The notes: generated by a model from the letters alone, not told the origin. A stretch of DNA of 64,000 bases from Paenibacillus caui (GCF_019904135.1 NZ_JAIOGQ010000005.1:98968-162967), one strand, 5' to 3'; shown: positions 40,841 to 50,181, numbered from the stretch's first letter. Numbers and translations: made by a program.

Positions 40841-41427
40841 ATTTTGAAGGTAAAACCGTTGGCTACGCGTTGACAGGGTCTCACTGCACGCTTGAAGAGG
40901 TAATTGGGCAAATCCAGCGCTTTGTGGACGCCGGCGCTAACGTCATTCCGATAGCTTCGCAATCGGTAATGACTACAGATACGAGATTTGGCAAATCGGA
41001 AGAATGGCAAAATCAGTTGAAAGAAATAACAGGGAATGATATTATTTCTTCAATTGTAGATGCAGAACCGCTTGGGCCTTCCGGCAAGTTGAATGTACTT
41101 GTCGTTGCCCCCTGCACTGGCAATACGACAAGCAAGCTGGCGAACGCGATGACAGACGGTCCTGTACTGATGGCTGCCAAAGCGATGCTTCGAAACCATA
41201 AGCCCGTCGTGCTTGCGATTTCGACGAACGATGGACTTGGGCTGAATGCCGCTAATATCGCCAAACTTCTTGTGGCCAAGAACATTTATTTTGTGCCTTT
41301 CGGACAGGACAATCCGGTCGGTAAGCCGAATTCGCTGGTTGCCGATATGAACCTGATTCCTGAAGCCTGCTATGCCGCACTAGAGGGCAAACAGCTTCAG
41401 CCGCTCATTGTTCAGCGCGTCCATTGA
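40837..41427 (+). CDS. dpaB: Dipicolinate synthase subunit B (flavoprotein)
   Basis: DpaB (SpoVFB) is a flavoprotein-fold partner of DpaA. 196 residues with VAPCTGNTTSKLANAMTDGP near 90 and NDGLGLNAANIAKLL near 130. The GTG overlaps the dpaA stop. In B. subtilis the next genes are asd, dapG, dapA; here only a wrecked asd follows. Confidence 0.95.
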   Translation: MNFEGKTVGYALTGSHCTLEEVIGQIQRFVDAGANVIPIASQSVMTTDTRFGKSEEWQNQLKEITGNDIISSIVDAEPLGPSGKLNVLVVAPCTGNTTSKLANAMTDGPVLMAAKAMLRNHKPVVLAISTNDGLGLNAANIAKLLVAKNIYFVPFGQDNPVGKPNSLVADMNLIPEACYAALEGKQLQPLIVQRVH

Positions 41428-41470
41428 GGCTGAGATTATAGAGCAGTAATAGCTTTTTTTATTCTATAAG

Positions 41471-41604
41471 TCATTGCCACGTGTTGTTCTTGACGATCCG
41501 GATCAGCAATCTTATCCGCTATGCTCCTTAAGGGAGCCGCTTGGAACGCCGTTCAAATAGCCGAACAGATCGTTGCCCAATTCATAGTTCACTCATTAAA
41601 CGTG
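41471..41604 (+). pseudogene. asd: asd relic (aspartate-semialdehyde dehydrogenase), two joined fragments
   Basis: The reading frame at 41471-41521 gives SLPRVVLDDPDQQSYPL, the conserved VVxxDDPxxQxYP segment found about 55 residues before the end of Asd. From 41521, in another frame, LLKGAAWNAVQIAEQIVA follows; LLKGAAWNxVQIAE is the C-terminal signature of Asd. The roughly 35 residues that normally separate these segments are missing, and everything before the first segment, with start and catalytic Cys, is gone. The gene lies exactly where Bacillus has asd. It cannot make a functional enzyme; another asd is expected elsewhere in the genome. Confidence 0.8.
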
Positions 41605-41606
41605 AC

Positions 41607-41633
41607 CGGCCGAGCAATCGGCCGTCTTTTCTT
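41607..41633 (+). terminator. Rho-independent terminator after the asd relic
   Basis: Stem CGGCCGA/TCGGCCG with loop GCAA, then TCTTTTCTT. It probably was the original terminator of dpaAB-asd and still ends dpaAB transcripts. Confidence 0.75.
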
Positions 41634-41681
41634 GAACTATAGAAAAGTATATGTGTAGTTCTATGCTATTTTATAGTTCTT

Positions 41682-41723
41682 GCAGAAACGTGCGTGTTTA
41701 AAAGGCTGCTTTGCCGTTTCTGC
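41682..41723 (+). other. 9-bp perfect inverted repeat upstream of dapG
   Basis: GCAGAAACG (41682-41690) and CGTTTCTGC (41715-41723), 24-base loop, about 75 bases before dapG. No T tract follows. It could be an operator or a leader hairpin. The rest of 41634-41799 is AT-rich with no gene; TATACT occurs at about 41735 and 41752 without a good -35. Confidence 0.4.
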
Positions 41724-41799
41724 TTGATCGTCTGTATATACTGAAATGCATTTATACTCCGTTCGGGGTTGTTTTGCACTTATTACTGGAGGGTTATCC

Positions 41800-43017
41800 A
41801 TGCGTATTTTGGTGCAAAAATTCGGCGGCACTTCACTTGCAACGCCGGAAGCCAGGGAACATGTTATCAAGCACATTGAGAGAGAGCTGGCAGAGGGCTG
41901 CCGACTGGTTGTTGTTGTATCTGCCATGGGACGCAAAGGCGATCCATATGCAACGGATACGCTGCTTGACTGGGCGGCTTCTCATGGCAACGCTCTCCCG
42001 CCGCGTGAAAAGGATTTACTGCTGTGCTGCGGTGAAATTATATCGGCTGCGACATTGTGCAGCTTACTGGAAGCCAGATCCATTTCTTCGGTCGTGCTGA
42101 CCGGAGCCCAGGCCGGCTTCAGAACCGATGACCATTTCGGCAACGCGCGCATCCTTGACGTCGTACCGGACCGGATATTCAAGGAACTTAAGGACAAGGA
42201 CGTCGTGATTGTGACCGGTTTTCAGGGGATCAGCGAAAAGGGCGATTTCACGACCCTTGGCAGGGGCGGCAGCGATACTTCGGCAACGGCGCTTGGAGCC
42301 GCGCTGCATGCGGAAATGGTTGATATTTATACGGACGTCAACGGGATATTGACCGCGGATCCGAGACTTGTTGAAGACGCAAGACCTCTTCCTTATGTCA
42401 GTTATGCGGAAATTTGCAATATGGCTCACCAAGGGGCCAAAGTCATTCATCCCAGAGCCGTGGAAATTGCCATGCAGTCCGGCATTCCGGTGCGGGTCAG
42501 ATCTACTTTCAGCGAAGGCAAAGGCACCTTGGTAGCCAATCCGGAAGGGTTCAAGGATGTGCAGAATGGTATTATTGACCGCTATGTCACAGGCATCGCC
42601 TATGTAGGGAATGTGACTCAGATTACGGTCGAGTCGGATGAAGGAAGCCATCATCTCCAGCTGCAGGTATTTAAAACTATGGCTGCGAACGATATCAGTG
42701 TAGACTTTATTAATGTAACCCCGGCAGGGGTAGTCTATACCGTGTTTGATTTCGAAGCTTCAAGAGCGCTCGACAGACTGAGGGAGCTCGGACTGCATCC
42801 AAAAGCGCTCAGCGGCTGCGCAAAGGTCTCGGTTATAGGCGGAGGCATTAACGGCGTTCCGGGCATTATGGCTAAAATCGTCGAAGCGCTCGCGGAGAAG
42901 GACATTTCGATTCTGCAATCGGCAGATTCCAACACGACGATTTGGGTCCTTGTCCATAAACAGGATATGGTTCAAGCGCTTAGGGCGCTGCATAAAAAAT
43001 TTGAACTTCACATTTGA
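41800..43017 (+). CDS. dapG: Aspartokinase (DapG type)
   Basis: Aspartokinase phosphorylates aspartate, the first step to lysine, methionine, threonine and diaminopimelate. Kinase motifs: ILVQKFGGTSLATPE at the start, VVVVSAMGRKGDPYATD, FTTLGRGGSDTSATAL; two ACT domains at the C-terminus (from about residue 265). 405 residues. ATG 41800 follows CTGGAGGG. B. subtilis DapG is the DAP-sensitive isozyme next to dapA. There is no asd between it and dpaB. Confidence 0.95.
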   Translation: MRILVQKFGGTSLATPEAREHVIKHIERELAEGCRLVVVVSAMGRKGDPYATDTLLDWAASHGNALPPREKDLLLCCGEIISAATLCSLLEARSISSVVLTGAQAGFRTDDHFGNARILDVVPDRIFKELKDKDVVIVTGFQGISEKGDFTTLGRGGSDTSATALGAALHAEMVDIYTDVNGILTADPRLVEDARPLPYVSYAEICNMAHQGAKVIHPRAVEIAMQSGIPVRVRSTFSEGKGTLVANPEGFKDVQNGIIDRYVTGIAYVGNVTQITVESDEGSHHLQLQVFKTMAANDISVDFINVTPAGVVYTVFDFEASRALDRLRELGLHPKALSGCAKVSVIGGGINGVPGIMAKIVEALAEKDISILQSADSNTTIWVLVHKQDMVQALRALHKKFELHI

Positions 43018-43082
43018 AAATAACGGATCAATCCGGTTTCAGGATGCAGCAAAGACTTTATTACGATTTAGGAGGGCTTAAT

Positions 43083-43943
43083 GTGGATTTCGGAAGATTA
43101 GCTACAGCTATGGTCACGCCGTTTGATGAGAACAGGCAAATTGATTGGGACCAAACTGCAAAACTTATAGATTATTTAATTGACAACCAGAAATCCGATA
43201 CGCTCGTAGTCAGCGGAACGACGGGGGAGTCGCCGACGTTAACACTGGAGGAGAAGCTGCATTTGTTTGATTTTGCGGTGAAGCATGCGGCCGGCCGCTG
43301 CAAGATTATAGCCGGCACAGGAAGCAATTCGACCTATGCATCAATCCAGTTGACAAAGGAAGCGGAAAAACTGGGTGTTGACGGGGCCCTTCTTGTCGTT
43401 CCTTACTACAATAAACCGAATCAGGAAGGTCTTTACCGTCATTTTGAAGCCATCGCAACATCCACTCCGCTTCCGATTATGCTTTATAATGTACCGGGTC
43501 GAACCGTAGTCAACATGAACGCAGAGACAACGCTTCGGCTGGCGCAGCTCCACAATGTGGTGGCAGTCAAGGAATGCGCTTCACTGGAACAGGTGGCGAC
43601 AATAGCCGCTTCTGCCCCGGCTCATTTCAAGGTATACTCGGGCGATGATTCCTCGGGGCTGCCCGCGCTGGCGGTCGGCGCTTACGGAATCGTCAGCGTA
43701 GCAAGCCATGTGGCGGGAGCGCAAATGAAGGAAATGATTACGGCTCATTTAGAAGGCAAGGCAGCAGACGCGGCGAAATTGCATCAGAAGCTGCTGCCGC
43801 TTTTCAAAGGCATGTTCGTAGTCCCGAACCCGGTCGCCGTCAAATTTGCATTGAATGAACTTGGGATCAACGTCGGATCTGTCCGGCTTCCACTCCTGGA
43901 AGCGACCGAAGCGGAACAGGCATTTATCCGCTCGCTGCTTTAA
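43083..43943 (+). CDS. dapA: 4-hydroxy-tetrahydrodipicolinate synthase
   Basis: DapA condenses pyruvate with aspartate semialdehyde; its product feeds both DAP and dipicolinate (dpaAB). Visible: ATAMVTPFDENRQIDW, SGTTGESPTL, the Tyr in MLYNVPGRTVVN, and the Schiff-base Lys in VVAVKECA. GTG 43083 is 6 bases after AGGAGGG, giving 286 residues; the longer frame from 43014 overlaps dapG and is not conserved. Confidence 0.96.
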   Translation: MDFGRLATAMVTPFDENRQIDWDQTAKLIDYLIDNQKSDTLVVSGTTGESPTLTLEEKLHLFDFAVKHAAGRCKIIAGTGSNSTYASIQLTKEAEKLGVDGALLVVPYYNKPNQEGLYRHFEAIATSTPLPIMLYNVPGRTVVNMNAETTLRLAQLHNVVAVKECASLEQVATIAASAPAHFKVYSGDDSSGLPALAVGAYGIVSVASHVAGAQMKEMITAHLEGKAADAAKLHQKLLPLFKGMFVVPNPVAVKFALNELGINVGSVRLPLLEATEAEQAFIRSLL

Positions 43944-43970
43944 ACAACCAGGTACTTTGTAAGAGTACCG

Positions 43971-44004
43971 AAACCGATGCTCCTTTTTAGGACATCGGTT
44001 TTTT
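43971..44004 (+). terminator. Rho-independent terminator after dapA
   Basis: Stem AACCGATG/CATCGGTT, with an inner CCT/AGG pairing, then TTTT. It starts 28 bases after the dapA stop. Confidence 0.8.
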
Positions 44005-44025
44005 GATGTATTTAGGGGTTTATGG

Positions 44026-44072
44026 CCCCGCTAAGCTGCTAAGCTGATCGGCAACTTTGCGGGGATTATTTT
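44026..44072 (+). terminator. Second terminator-like hairpin before rnjB
   Basis: CCCCGCTAAG (44026-44035) pairs with CTTTGCGGGG with one mismatch, loop about 19 bases, then ATTATTTT. With the hairpin at 43971 it forms a tandem pair. Confidence 0.55.
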
Positions 44073-44114
44073 GCATGGTGAGAAGGTATGTTATTAAGGT
44101 GCAGAGCACCTGAC

Positions 44115-44144
44115 TTGTTTTTTGACAAAATAATCATGTATAAT
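44115..44144 (+). promoter_or_regulatory. Sigma-A promoter of RNase J gene
   Basis: TTGTTT (44115-44120), 18 bases, TATAAT (44139-44144). Start near 44151, which leaves a 200-base leader. Confidence 0.6.
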
Positions 44145-44186
44145 GATTTCAAGTGACTGGGTGCGGTATATTTTAGAAATTTAATA

Positions 44187-44247
44187 AAGAACAAACTTCC
44201 AAAGAAAAGTTCTTCATGCGCATTGGGGCCGCCGGCAGCGGAAGTTT
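44187..44247 (+). ncRNA. Candidate pseudoknot in RNase J leader
   Basis: AAGAAC (44187-44192) can pair with GTTCTT (44209-44214). The loop between them begins with AAACTTCC (44193-44200), which is a perfect 8-base complement of GGAAGTTT (44240-44247). The four arms are in H-type pseudoknot order. By eye only; no fold was computed. The rest of the 200-base leader up to 44349 has no gene. Confidence 0.4.
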
Positions 44248-44349
44248 ATTCTTCAATTGCGGCTATGATGTCTTTTAGGGAAGTAAGTCCTTTCTTAATA
44301 TCGATAACACAAAATACGACGTCCAAAATTATAGGAGGGTTAGATTGTC

Positions 44350-46029
44350 TTGTCCAAAAAAAATAATAATGATAAACTAAGCATCTTCGCGCTCGGCGGC
44401 GTTGCCGAAATCGGGAAGAACATGTATGTAATCCAGTATGCCAATGACATCGTAGTCATTGATGCAGGTCTTAAATTTCCTGAAGAGGACATGCTGGGCA
44501 TTGATATCGTCATTCCCGACATCACTTACCTGACGGAGAACCGTGACAAAGTAAGAGGCATTGTCCTTACCCACGGACACGAGGACCATATTGGCGGTCT
44601 TCCGTATGTTCTGAAGAACTTGAACGTACCTGTTTACGGAACGAAGCTGACGCTCGGCCTCGTTGAGAACAAATTGAAAGAAGCAAATCTGCTTGGCGAT
44701 ACGAAACGGATTTTGATCCATGCGGATTCGGAAATACAGCTTGGAAGCACTCTTAAAGCCACATTTTTCAAAACAAACCACAGCATCCCGGATTCCGTCG
44801 GCGTATGCATCGAAACACCTGAAGGAAATGTGGTGCATACCGGCGACTTTAAGTTCGACCATACCCCTGTCAACGATCAGTTCGCTGATCTGCAGCGGAT
44901 GGCGGAAATCGGAAGCAAAGGCGTTCTCGCTCTGTTGTCCGACAGCACGAATGCTGAGAAACCCGGTTTTACCCCGTCTGAGAAAAATGTCGGCGGCGTG
45001 CTTGATGACATTTTCAGCAAGGCGGATCAACGTGTCGTTGTGGCAACTTTTGCATCCAATGTCCATCGTATCCAGCAGGTTATGGATGCGGCTTATACCA
45101 CTGGGCGCAAAGTAACCATCATTGGACGCAGTATGGTGAACGTTGTTGGAATCGCAGCCGACCTTGGCTATTTGAATGTTCCTGACGGCCTAATCATTGA
45201 GCCTGAAGAGGTAAACAAAATGGCGGCAGACCGGGTCGTTATTTTGTGCACAGGCTCGCAGGGGGAACCGATGTCAGCGTTGACCCGGATGGCGCGTTCC
45301 ACCCATCGCAAAGTGGATATCCTTCCGGGAGATACCGTTATTATTGCGGCTACACCGGTACCGGGAAATGAAAAATATGTTGGCCGTACGATTGACGAAT
45401 TGTTCCGCCTTGGCGCTAATGTAATATACAGCGGTTCCAATTCCGGCGTTCACGTATCGGGTCACGGCAGCCAGGAAGAGCTGAAGCTGATGCTTAACCT
45501 GATGAAACCGAAATATTTCATCCCGATTCACGGTGAATACCGGATGCTTCGCAAACATGCACAGCTTGGCGAAAGCGTAGGAGTCGATCGCGATAATATT
45601 TTCCTTGTGGATATTGGAGATGTGGTAGAGATTCAGAACGGTGCGGCTCGCAAGGCCGGCAAGGTTCCGGCAGGCAATGTGCTGATTGACGGACTTGGCG
45701 TAGGCGACGTAGGCAATATCGTGCTCCGCGACCGCAAGCTGCTGAGCCAGGACGGTATTCTCGTAGTCGTTGTTACCTTAAGCAAGCAGGATGGGAAAAT
45801 CGTCTCGGGTCCGGATATCATTTCCAGAGGTTTTGTTTACGTTCGGGAATCGGAAGGGCTGCTGGATGAAGCAAATCGCATTGTAAGCAGCACTCTTGAG
45901 AAGCTCATGAGCGAGAAAGTGAACGAATGGGCTTCGCTCAAGACAAACGTCAAAGACGCCTTGGGCCGTTTCCTTTACGAGCAGACGCGCCGCAGACCGA
46001 TGATTCTTCCGATTATCATGGAAGTGTAA
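44350..46029 (+). CDS. rnjB: Ribonuclease J
   Basis: RNase J is a metallo-beta-lactamase nuclease with 5'-3' exonuclease and endonuclease activity in mRNA decay. Zinc motif LTHGHEDHIGGLPYVL near residue 74, HTGDFKFDHTP, the beta-CASP domain and the C-terminal tetramer domain. 559 residues. Position between dapA and tepA matches B. subtilis rnjB; I have used that name by synteny. TTG start with AGGAGGG about 12 bases upstream, rather far. Confidence 0.94.
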   Translation: MSKKNNNDKLSIFALGGVAEIGKNMYVIQYANDIVVIDAGLKFPEEDMLGIDIVIPDITYLTENRDKVRGIVLTHGHEDHIGGLPYVLKNLNVPVYGTKLTLGLVENKLKEANLLGDTKRILIHADSEIQLGSTLKATFFKTNHSIPDSVGVCIETPEGNVVHTGDFKFDHTPVNDQFADLQRMAEIGSKGVLALLSDSTNAEKPGFTPSEKNVGGVLDDIFSKADQRVVVATFASNVHRIQQVMDAAYTTGRKVTIIGRSMVNVVGIAADLGYLNVPDGLIIEPEEVNKMAADRVVILCTGSQGEPMSALTRMARSTHRKVDILPGDTVIIAATPVPGNEKYVGRTIDELFRLGANVIYSGSNSGVHVSGHGSQEELKLMLNLMKPKYFIPIHGEYRMLRKHAQLGESVGVDRDNIFLVDIGDVVEIQNGAARKAGKVPAGNVLIDGLGVGDVGNIVLRDRKLLSQDGILVVVVTLSKQDGKIVSGPDIISRGFVYVRESEGLLDEANRIVSSTLEKLMSEKVNEWASLKTNVKDALGRFLYEQTRRRPMILPIIMEV

Positions 46030-46072
46030 CCGTAAGCCGAAATCGGCTTAACTATAAACCAGGCACACAGTC

Positions 46073-46130
46073 GCCTCTTCTTGCCAAAGCGGAACATTGG
46101 ACGGTTCCCCTTTGGAAGAAGAGGCTTTTC
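46073..46130 (+). terminator. Strong terminator after RNase J gene
   Basis: GCCTCTTCTTGCCAAAGCGGAAC pairs along its length with the complementary arm ending AGAAGAGGC (three single mismatches), followed by TTTTC. (Arm given at positions 46073-46095.). Confidence 0.85.
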
Positions 46131-46233
46131 GCATTTGAAGGAGGCGTGAATAGAGGATCTCCATTTGTCGGTATACTACTTCGTGTTGACTGCGACTGTA
46201 CCGTTAGAGTACAAAGCGGAAAGGAATGAGAAC

Positions 46234-47013
46234 ATGAACGAACAACCAGACAAGCAGAAGCCGGAAAATGATCCGCCAGGGCCTCAAGCCCCCGCTCCCA
46301 ATCCAGCCGGACCCGGGCACGGGGATATTCCGCCTACCGCTGAATATATTCAGCAATTCGGGCAGACCGCCGTTCCTACAGCCGAAACTTCCAATATATA
46401 TTGCCTGACCATCATCGGCCAAATTGAAGGGCATTTGGTGCTTCCGCCTCAAAACAAGACGACCAAATACGAGCATCTGATTCCCCAGCTTGTAGCCGCA
46501 GAGCAAAGTCCGAAAATCGAGGGCATCCTGATTATGCTGAATACGGTTGGCGGAGATGTGGAAGCGGGACTGGCCATTGCCGAAATGATCGCGTCTCTGA
46601 GCAAGCCAACCGTAACGGTTGTCATAGGCGGAGGCCACAGCATCGGGGTGCCGATCGCGGTTTCATCCGATTATTCGCTAATTGCGGAGAGCGCTACGAT
46701 GACCATTCACCCGATTCGTATGACCGGTCTGGTGATTGGCGTTCCGCAAACCTTTGAGTATATTGAGAAGATGCAGGAACGCGTCGTGAAATTTGTGACC
46801 AGGCATTCAGCGATTTCCGAGGAAAAATTTAAAGAGCTGATGTTTAAGACCGGCGAGTTGAACCGGGATATCGGGACAGCCGTAGGCGGAGCGGATGCCG
46901 TAAAACATGGCCTCATTGACGCGATCGGCGGGATTGGCGAAGCCATGGTGAAGCTGAATGGGATGATTCAGGCGAAAAAGACTGCCGCGGCAGAAGGAGG
47001 TATACCCCAGTGA
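46234..47013 (+). CDS. tepA: ClpP-like serine protease TepA
   Basis: A ClpP/crotonase-fold protease; in B. subtilis TepA (YmfB) is linked to protein translocation and spore germination. The putative catalytic Ser is in [13 protein letters not shown] and the His in TMTIHPIRM, with an Asp further on. Pro-rich N-terminus (about residues 1-50). ATG 46234 follows AAAGGAATGAG; the open frame upstream of it runs through the leader. 259 residues. It overlaps ylzJ by 4 bases. Confidence 0.92.
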   Translation: MNEQPDKQKPENDPPGPQAPAPNPAGPGHGDIPPTAEYIQQFGQTAVPTAETSNIYCLTIIGQIEGHLVLPPQNKTTKYEHLIPQLVAAEQSPKIEGILIMLNTVGGDVEAGLAIAEMIASLSKPTVTVVIGGGHSIGVPIAVSSDYSLIAESATMTIHPIRMTGLVIGVPQTFEYIEKMQERVVKFVTRHSAISEEKFKELMFKTGELNRDIGTAVGGADAVKHGLIDAIGGIGEAMVKLNGMIQAKKTAAAEGGIPQ

Positions 47014-47246
47014 GCATCTATACGATTATGCCGGATGAAGCGCTTTGGGATGGTTATGAAGCCCAGGAAAGCTATACTGAGCTTGAAATCAACGGCGTGC
47101 TGCTTCAGGTGCGGATTGAACCGGATCACAGGGCAACGATCGTTCGTCTGCTCCGCTGCGGACTTGAAGATTATTTGAATCCGGCTTACGCGCCGGGAAA
47201 TGAAATCCGGTTTATTCCTTGCCTGATGAAACCAAGACCGCAATAA
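47010..47246 (+). CDS. ylzJ: YlzJ-like protein
   Basis: A 78-residue protein of the YlzJ family, function unknown. [15 protein letters not shown] at the start and [15 protein letters not shown] at the end resemble the family. GTG overlaps the tepA stop; AGGAGG lies just upstream. B. subtilis has the same tepA-ylzJ-spoIIIE order. Confidence 0.9.
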   Translation: MSIYTIMPDEALWDGYEAQESYTELEINGVLLQVRIEPDHRATIVRLLRCGLEDYLNPAYAPGNEIRFIPCLMKPRPQ

Positions 47247-47282
47247 CCGCCCTTGAATCCCCTAGGTAGCCTCCAGAGAATA

Positions 47283-47291
47283 TGGTATAAT
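47283..47291 (+). promoter_or_regulatory. Extended -10 promoter of spoIIIE
   Basis: TGGTATAAT at 47283-47291, an extended -10 with a perfect TATAAT, 22 bases before the GTG. No clear -35. Transcript would start near 47298, so the leader is very short. Confidence 0.5.
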
Positions 47292-47312
47292 ATTCATCTG
47301 GGGGTGTTCCTT

Positions 47313-49985
47313 GTGGCTGGTAAGAGACGCAAAAAGAAGAAAACAGCATTAACCAAAACATTAAAGTATGAAATATACGGGATCATCCTGATTACACTGT
47401 CCATAATCGCTTTGTCCGGAGAAGCGGCAGTCGGAAGGTCTCTTTCCAAAATGGCTGCTCTGCTGCTGGGGAAATTTTATTTTGTGATACCGCTTGTCGG
47501 CATTTATGTAGGGCTTGCCGTCATGATTCATCGTCGCTGGCCTAACAGGTGGAGCAGCAGAAAGAGCGGCATCCTGCTTGCCGTCCTCTCGTTCGCACTC
47601 ATGAGCACCATTTCGGCCATGGAGCTGAAGCTGGTTCCCATCAGCGCTCTGACTCCAAATCACATATTCAATCAAATCCGCCTCGATCTGCAGCACGCGC
47701 TCAGCCTGCCTGGTTATGGCGGAGCTGTTTCCATTTTTAATCTGGATATAAGCGGCGGATACATAGGCGCTGCCCAATTCGCCTTGCTGTGCATGCTTTT
47801 CGGCCTAACCGGCAGCAAGCTCATTTTGATTGTGATGTTTGCAATCAGTTTTATGCTTATTACGAACTTGTCGTTTGTAGAACTGGGAAGAATTGTTCGA
47901 ACCCGTATCGTGAATTTGGGCGAGCAGGCTTCGCGCAAATGGCGGATGTTTAGAGCCGTTCCGGCTGGCCAAAAGAGCGGAAAGCCTAAACCCGTTTCAG
48001 CGGATGATGATGACGAAGACGATGATGATGATTTTCATAATCCGGATGTTTCGGAGAATAAAGGTCCTTCATCCAAAGCAAAAACGCCTGTATTCTTCCA
48101 GCTTCTGGGCTTCAAAAACAAAGAAAAGCAGCTGCCTGAAGAAGATGAGGAGCAGCCTGCGGACGACATTATTGTAGCAGGAAGCCCCGTAAACTGGAAT
48201 GAGGTCAGTTATACCGGGACCGGTCAGTCGGACGATGCTGCGGACCGCTTGGACCAGCCTGAAGACAGAAGACTGATTATTCGTGACTTTTTTGACCAGA
48301 TTCAGACGGAGAACCGCGTCCCGGACGAAGAGCCTGATGATGCGTTAGAAGCAGCAGATGCGGCAGGTCCGAAAGACAAGCCAAGAGAACTGTATAAAGA
48401 CAGCAGCGAAAATGTTAGCGAGCATGAGCTTGGAGATCACGGTTCTGCTTCAGGGAGCAATGAAGATCCTTCTTTAGCGGGATCGCAGCATGCAAGTTCC
48501 CCCGATGCTTTGGGCGAATCCTTGGAAAATATCGAAGCAGAGCCGCCTAAGCCGCAGCCAAAACCCTACAGGCTTCCTTCCTTCCGGCTGCTGGCCAAGC
48601 CAAATAATGGAGGCAAGTCTGGCGATCAGGCAGACTATATGAGTACGGCGCGCAAGCTTGAAGCTACGCTCGAAAGCTTCGGGGTAAGGGCCAGAGTGCT
48701 TGAGGTTGTACGCGGTCCGGCTGTTACGCGTTATGAAATTCAGCCCGATATCGGGGTCAAGGTCAGCCGGATTGTCAACCTGACGGATGATATCGCATTG
48801 GCTCTGGCAGCCAAGGATATCCGGATGGAGGCGCCGATTCCGGGGAAGTCCGCTATCGGTATTGAGGTGCCGAACAACGAGGTTTCGGTTGTAACGATGC
48901 GCGAAGTTATGGAAACCCCAACGTTTCAGGAAGCGGAATCGAAATTAACGATAGCGTTTGGCCGCGATATTTCGGGTCAGACCATTATAGGCAACTTGGC
49001 CAAGATGCCCCATCTTTTGGTCGCCGGAGCGACCGGATCAGGCAAATCGGTATGCATAAACGGGATTATTACCAGCATTTTATTTAAAGCCAAGCCGGAT
49101 GAAGTCAAATTCATGATGGTCGACCCGAAAATGGTGGAGCTCAATGTTTATAATGGCATACCTCACTTGCTTACGCCGGTTGTTACCGATCCGAAGCGGG
49201 CGTCGCTGGCGCTGAAGAAAATCGTTGTCGAAATGGAGAAGCGGTACGAGAAATTTTCCAAATCGGGAACGCGCAATATAGAAGGCTATAACAAACTGAT
49301 GAAAGAGAATCCGGAAGCGCTGCTGCCTTACATCGTTGTTATTGTGGACGAGCTGGCCGATTTGATGATGGTGGCCGCTGGTGACGTAGAGGATGCGATT
49401 GCCAGACTTGCCCAAATGGCCCGGGCAGCCGGCATCCACTTGATTATCGCTACGCAGCGGCCTTCTGTGGACGTCATTACAGGCGTCATCAAGGCGAACA
49501 TTCCTTCCCGGATCGCCTTCGGCGTGTCATCGCAGGTGGATTCCCGCACCATTCTGGATATGGCCGGAGCGGAGAAGCTGCTGGGACGCGGCGATATGCT
49601 GTTTATGCCGATGGGAGCTTCTAAGCCGGTACGGGTACAGGGAGCCTTCATGAGCGATCAGGAAGTAGAGACGATTGTGCATTATGTAAGCGGACAAGGT
49701 CAGGCGGAATACGACGAAAGCCTTGTGCCTGAAGTCGACGAATCCCAGCAGGAGCATGAGGAAGTGCTGGATGAACTCTACGACCAGGCCGTTCAGATTA
49801 TTTTGGAAGCCAAACAGGCGTCCGTATCGCTGCTGCAGCGCAGAATGCGGGTCGGGTATACGCGGGCAGCCCGGCTGATCGACTCGATGGAAGCGAGAGG
49901 GGTCGTCGGGCCTTACGAAGGGAGCAAGCCCAGAGAAGTGCTGCTGTCGATGGAACAATATCGGCAGAGCCGCATCAGTTCCTAA
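47313..49985 (+). CDS. spoIIIE: FtsK/SpoIIIE DNA translocase
   Basis: SpoIIIE pumps chromosomal DNA across the division septum during sporulation and cell division. About four membrane segments (residues 25-200); then a long acidic, low-complexity linker (about 225-425) with a run of Asp/Glu near 230; the motor with Walker [13 protein letters not shown] near 570 and Walker [12 protein letters not shown] near 672; and the gamma winged-helix domain at the C-terminus (about 820-890). 890 residues against 787 in B. subtilis, mostly due to the linker. GTG 47313 follows GGGGGTG by 6 bases. Confidence 0.95.
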   Translation: MAGKRRKKKKTALTKTLKYEIYGIILITLSIIALSGEAAVGRSLSKMAALLLGKFYFVIPLVGIYVGLAVMIHRRWPNRWSSRKSGILLAVLSFALMSTISAMELKLVPISALTPNHIFNQIRLDLQHALSLPGYGGAVSIFNLDISGGYIGAAQFALLCMLFGLTGSKLILIVMFAISFMLITNLSFVELGRIVRTRIVNLGEQASRKWRMFRAVPAGQKSGKPKPVSADDDDEDDDDDFHNPDVSENKGPSSKAKTPVFFQLLGFKNKEKQLPEEDEEQPADDIIVAGSPVNWNEVSYTGTGQSDDAADRLDQPEDRRLIIRDFFDQIQTENRVPDEEPDDALEAADAAGPKDKPRELYKDSSENVSEHELGDHGSASGSNEDPSLAGSQHASSPDALGESLENIEAEPPKPQPKPYRLPSFRLLAKPNNGGKSGDQADYMSTARKLEATLESFGVRARVLEVVRGPAVTRYEIQPDIGVKVSRIVNLTDDIALALAAKDIRMEAPIPGKSAIGIEVPNNEVSVVTMREVMETPTFQEAESKLTIAFGRDISGQTIIGNLAKMPHLLVAGATGSGKSVCINGIITSILFKAKPDEVKFMMVDPKMVELNVYNGIPHLLTPVVTDPKRASLALKKIVVEMEKRYEKFSKSGTRNIEGYNKLMKENPEALLPYIVVIVDELADLMMVAAGDVEDAIARLAQMARAAGIHLIIATQRPSVDVITGVIKANIPSRIAFGVSSQVDSRTILDMAGAEKLLGRGDMLFMPMGASKPVRVQGAFMSDQEVETIVHYVSGQGQAEYDESLVPEVDESQQEHEEVLDELYDQAVQIILEAKQASVSLLQRRMRVGYTRAARLIDSMEARGVVGPYEGSKPREVLLSMEQYRQSRISS

Positions 49986-50001
49986 ATATACAGTAAGTAA
50001 C

Positions 50002-50034
50002 AAACCGTTTCGCCGGTGGCGGAACGGTTTTTTG
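50002..50034 (+). terminator. Rho-independent terminator after spoIIIE
   Basis: 12-bp stem AACCGTTTCGCC/GGCGGAACGGTT (one G-U) with loop GGT, then TTTT. Confidence 0.85.
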
Positions 50035-50150
50035 CTGAACGGGATTGGAATGAAAAACCGTCATGCAGTTGGCCTAGATTCCAGAAAAGTTCCTTTACTT
50101 TTACGGGTATTGTAGCGGTGCTACTTGCCGTTGTTGTCTTGTTCAAAAGA

Positions 50151-50181
50151 TGCATAGGAAAGGAAGCCGGTTCGCATACTA
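50151..50181 (+). promoter_or_regulatory. Sigma-G type (forespore) promoter of sleB
   Basis: TGCATA (50151-50156), 18 bases, CATACTA (50175-50181). The -10 is the full sigma-G consensus. It lies 50 bases before the sleB ATG, and sleB of B. subtilis is a sigma-G gene. Confidence 0.65.

Noticed and set aside
44122..44144. TTGACA followed by TATAAT before the RNase J gene
   Set aside because: The perfect boxes are only 11 bases apart, too close for one promoter; TTGTTT 18 bases from the same -10 fits better.
47253..47312. 20-residue N-terminal extension of SpoIIIE (TTG 47253)
   Set aside because: It would include the extended -10 element and the ribosome site; GTG 47313 has a good site 6 bases upstream.
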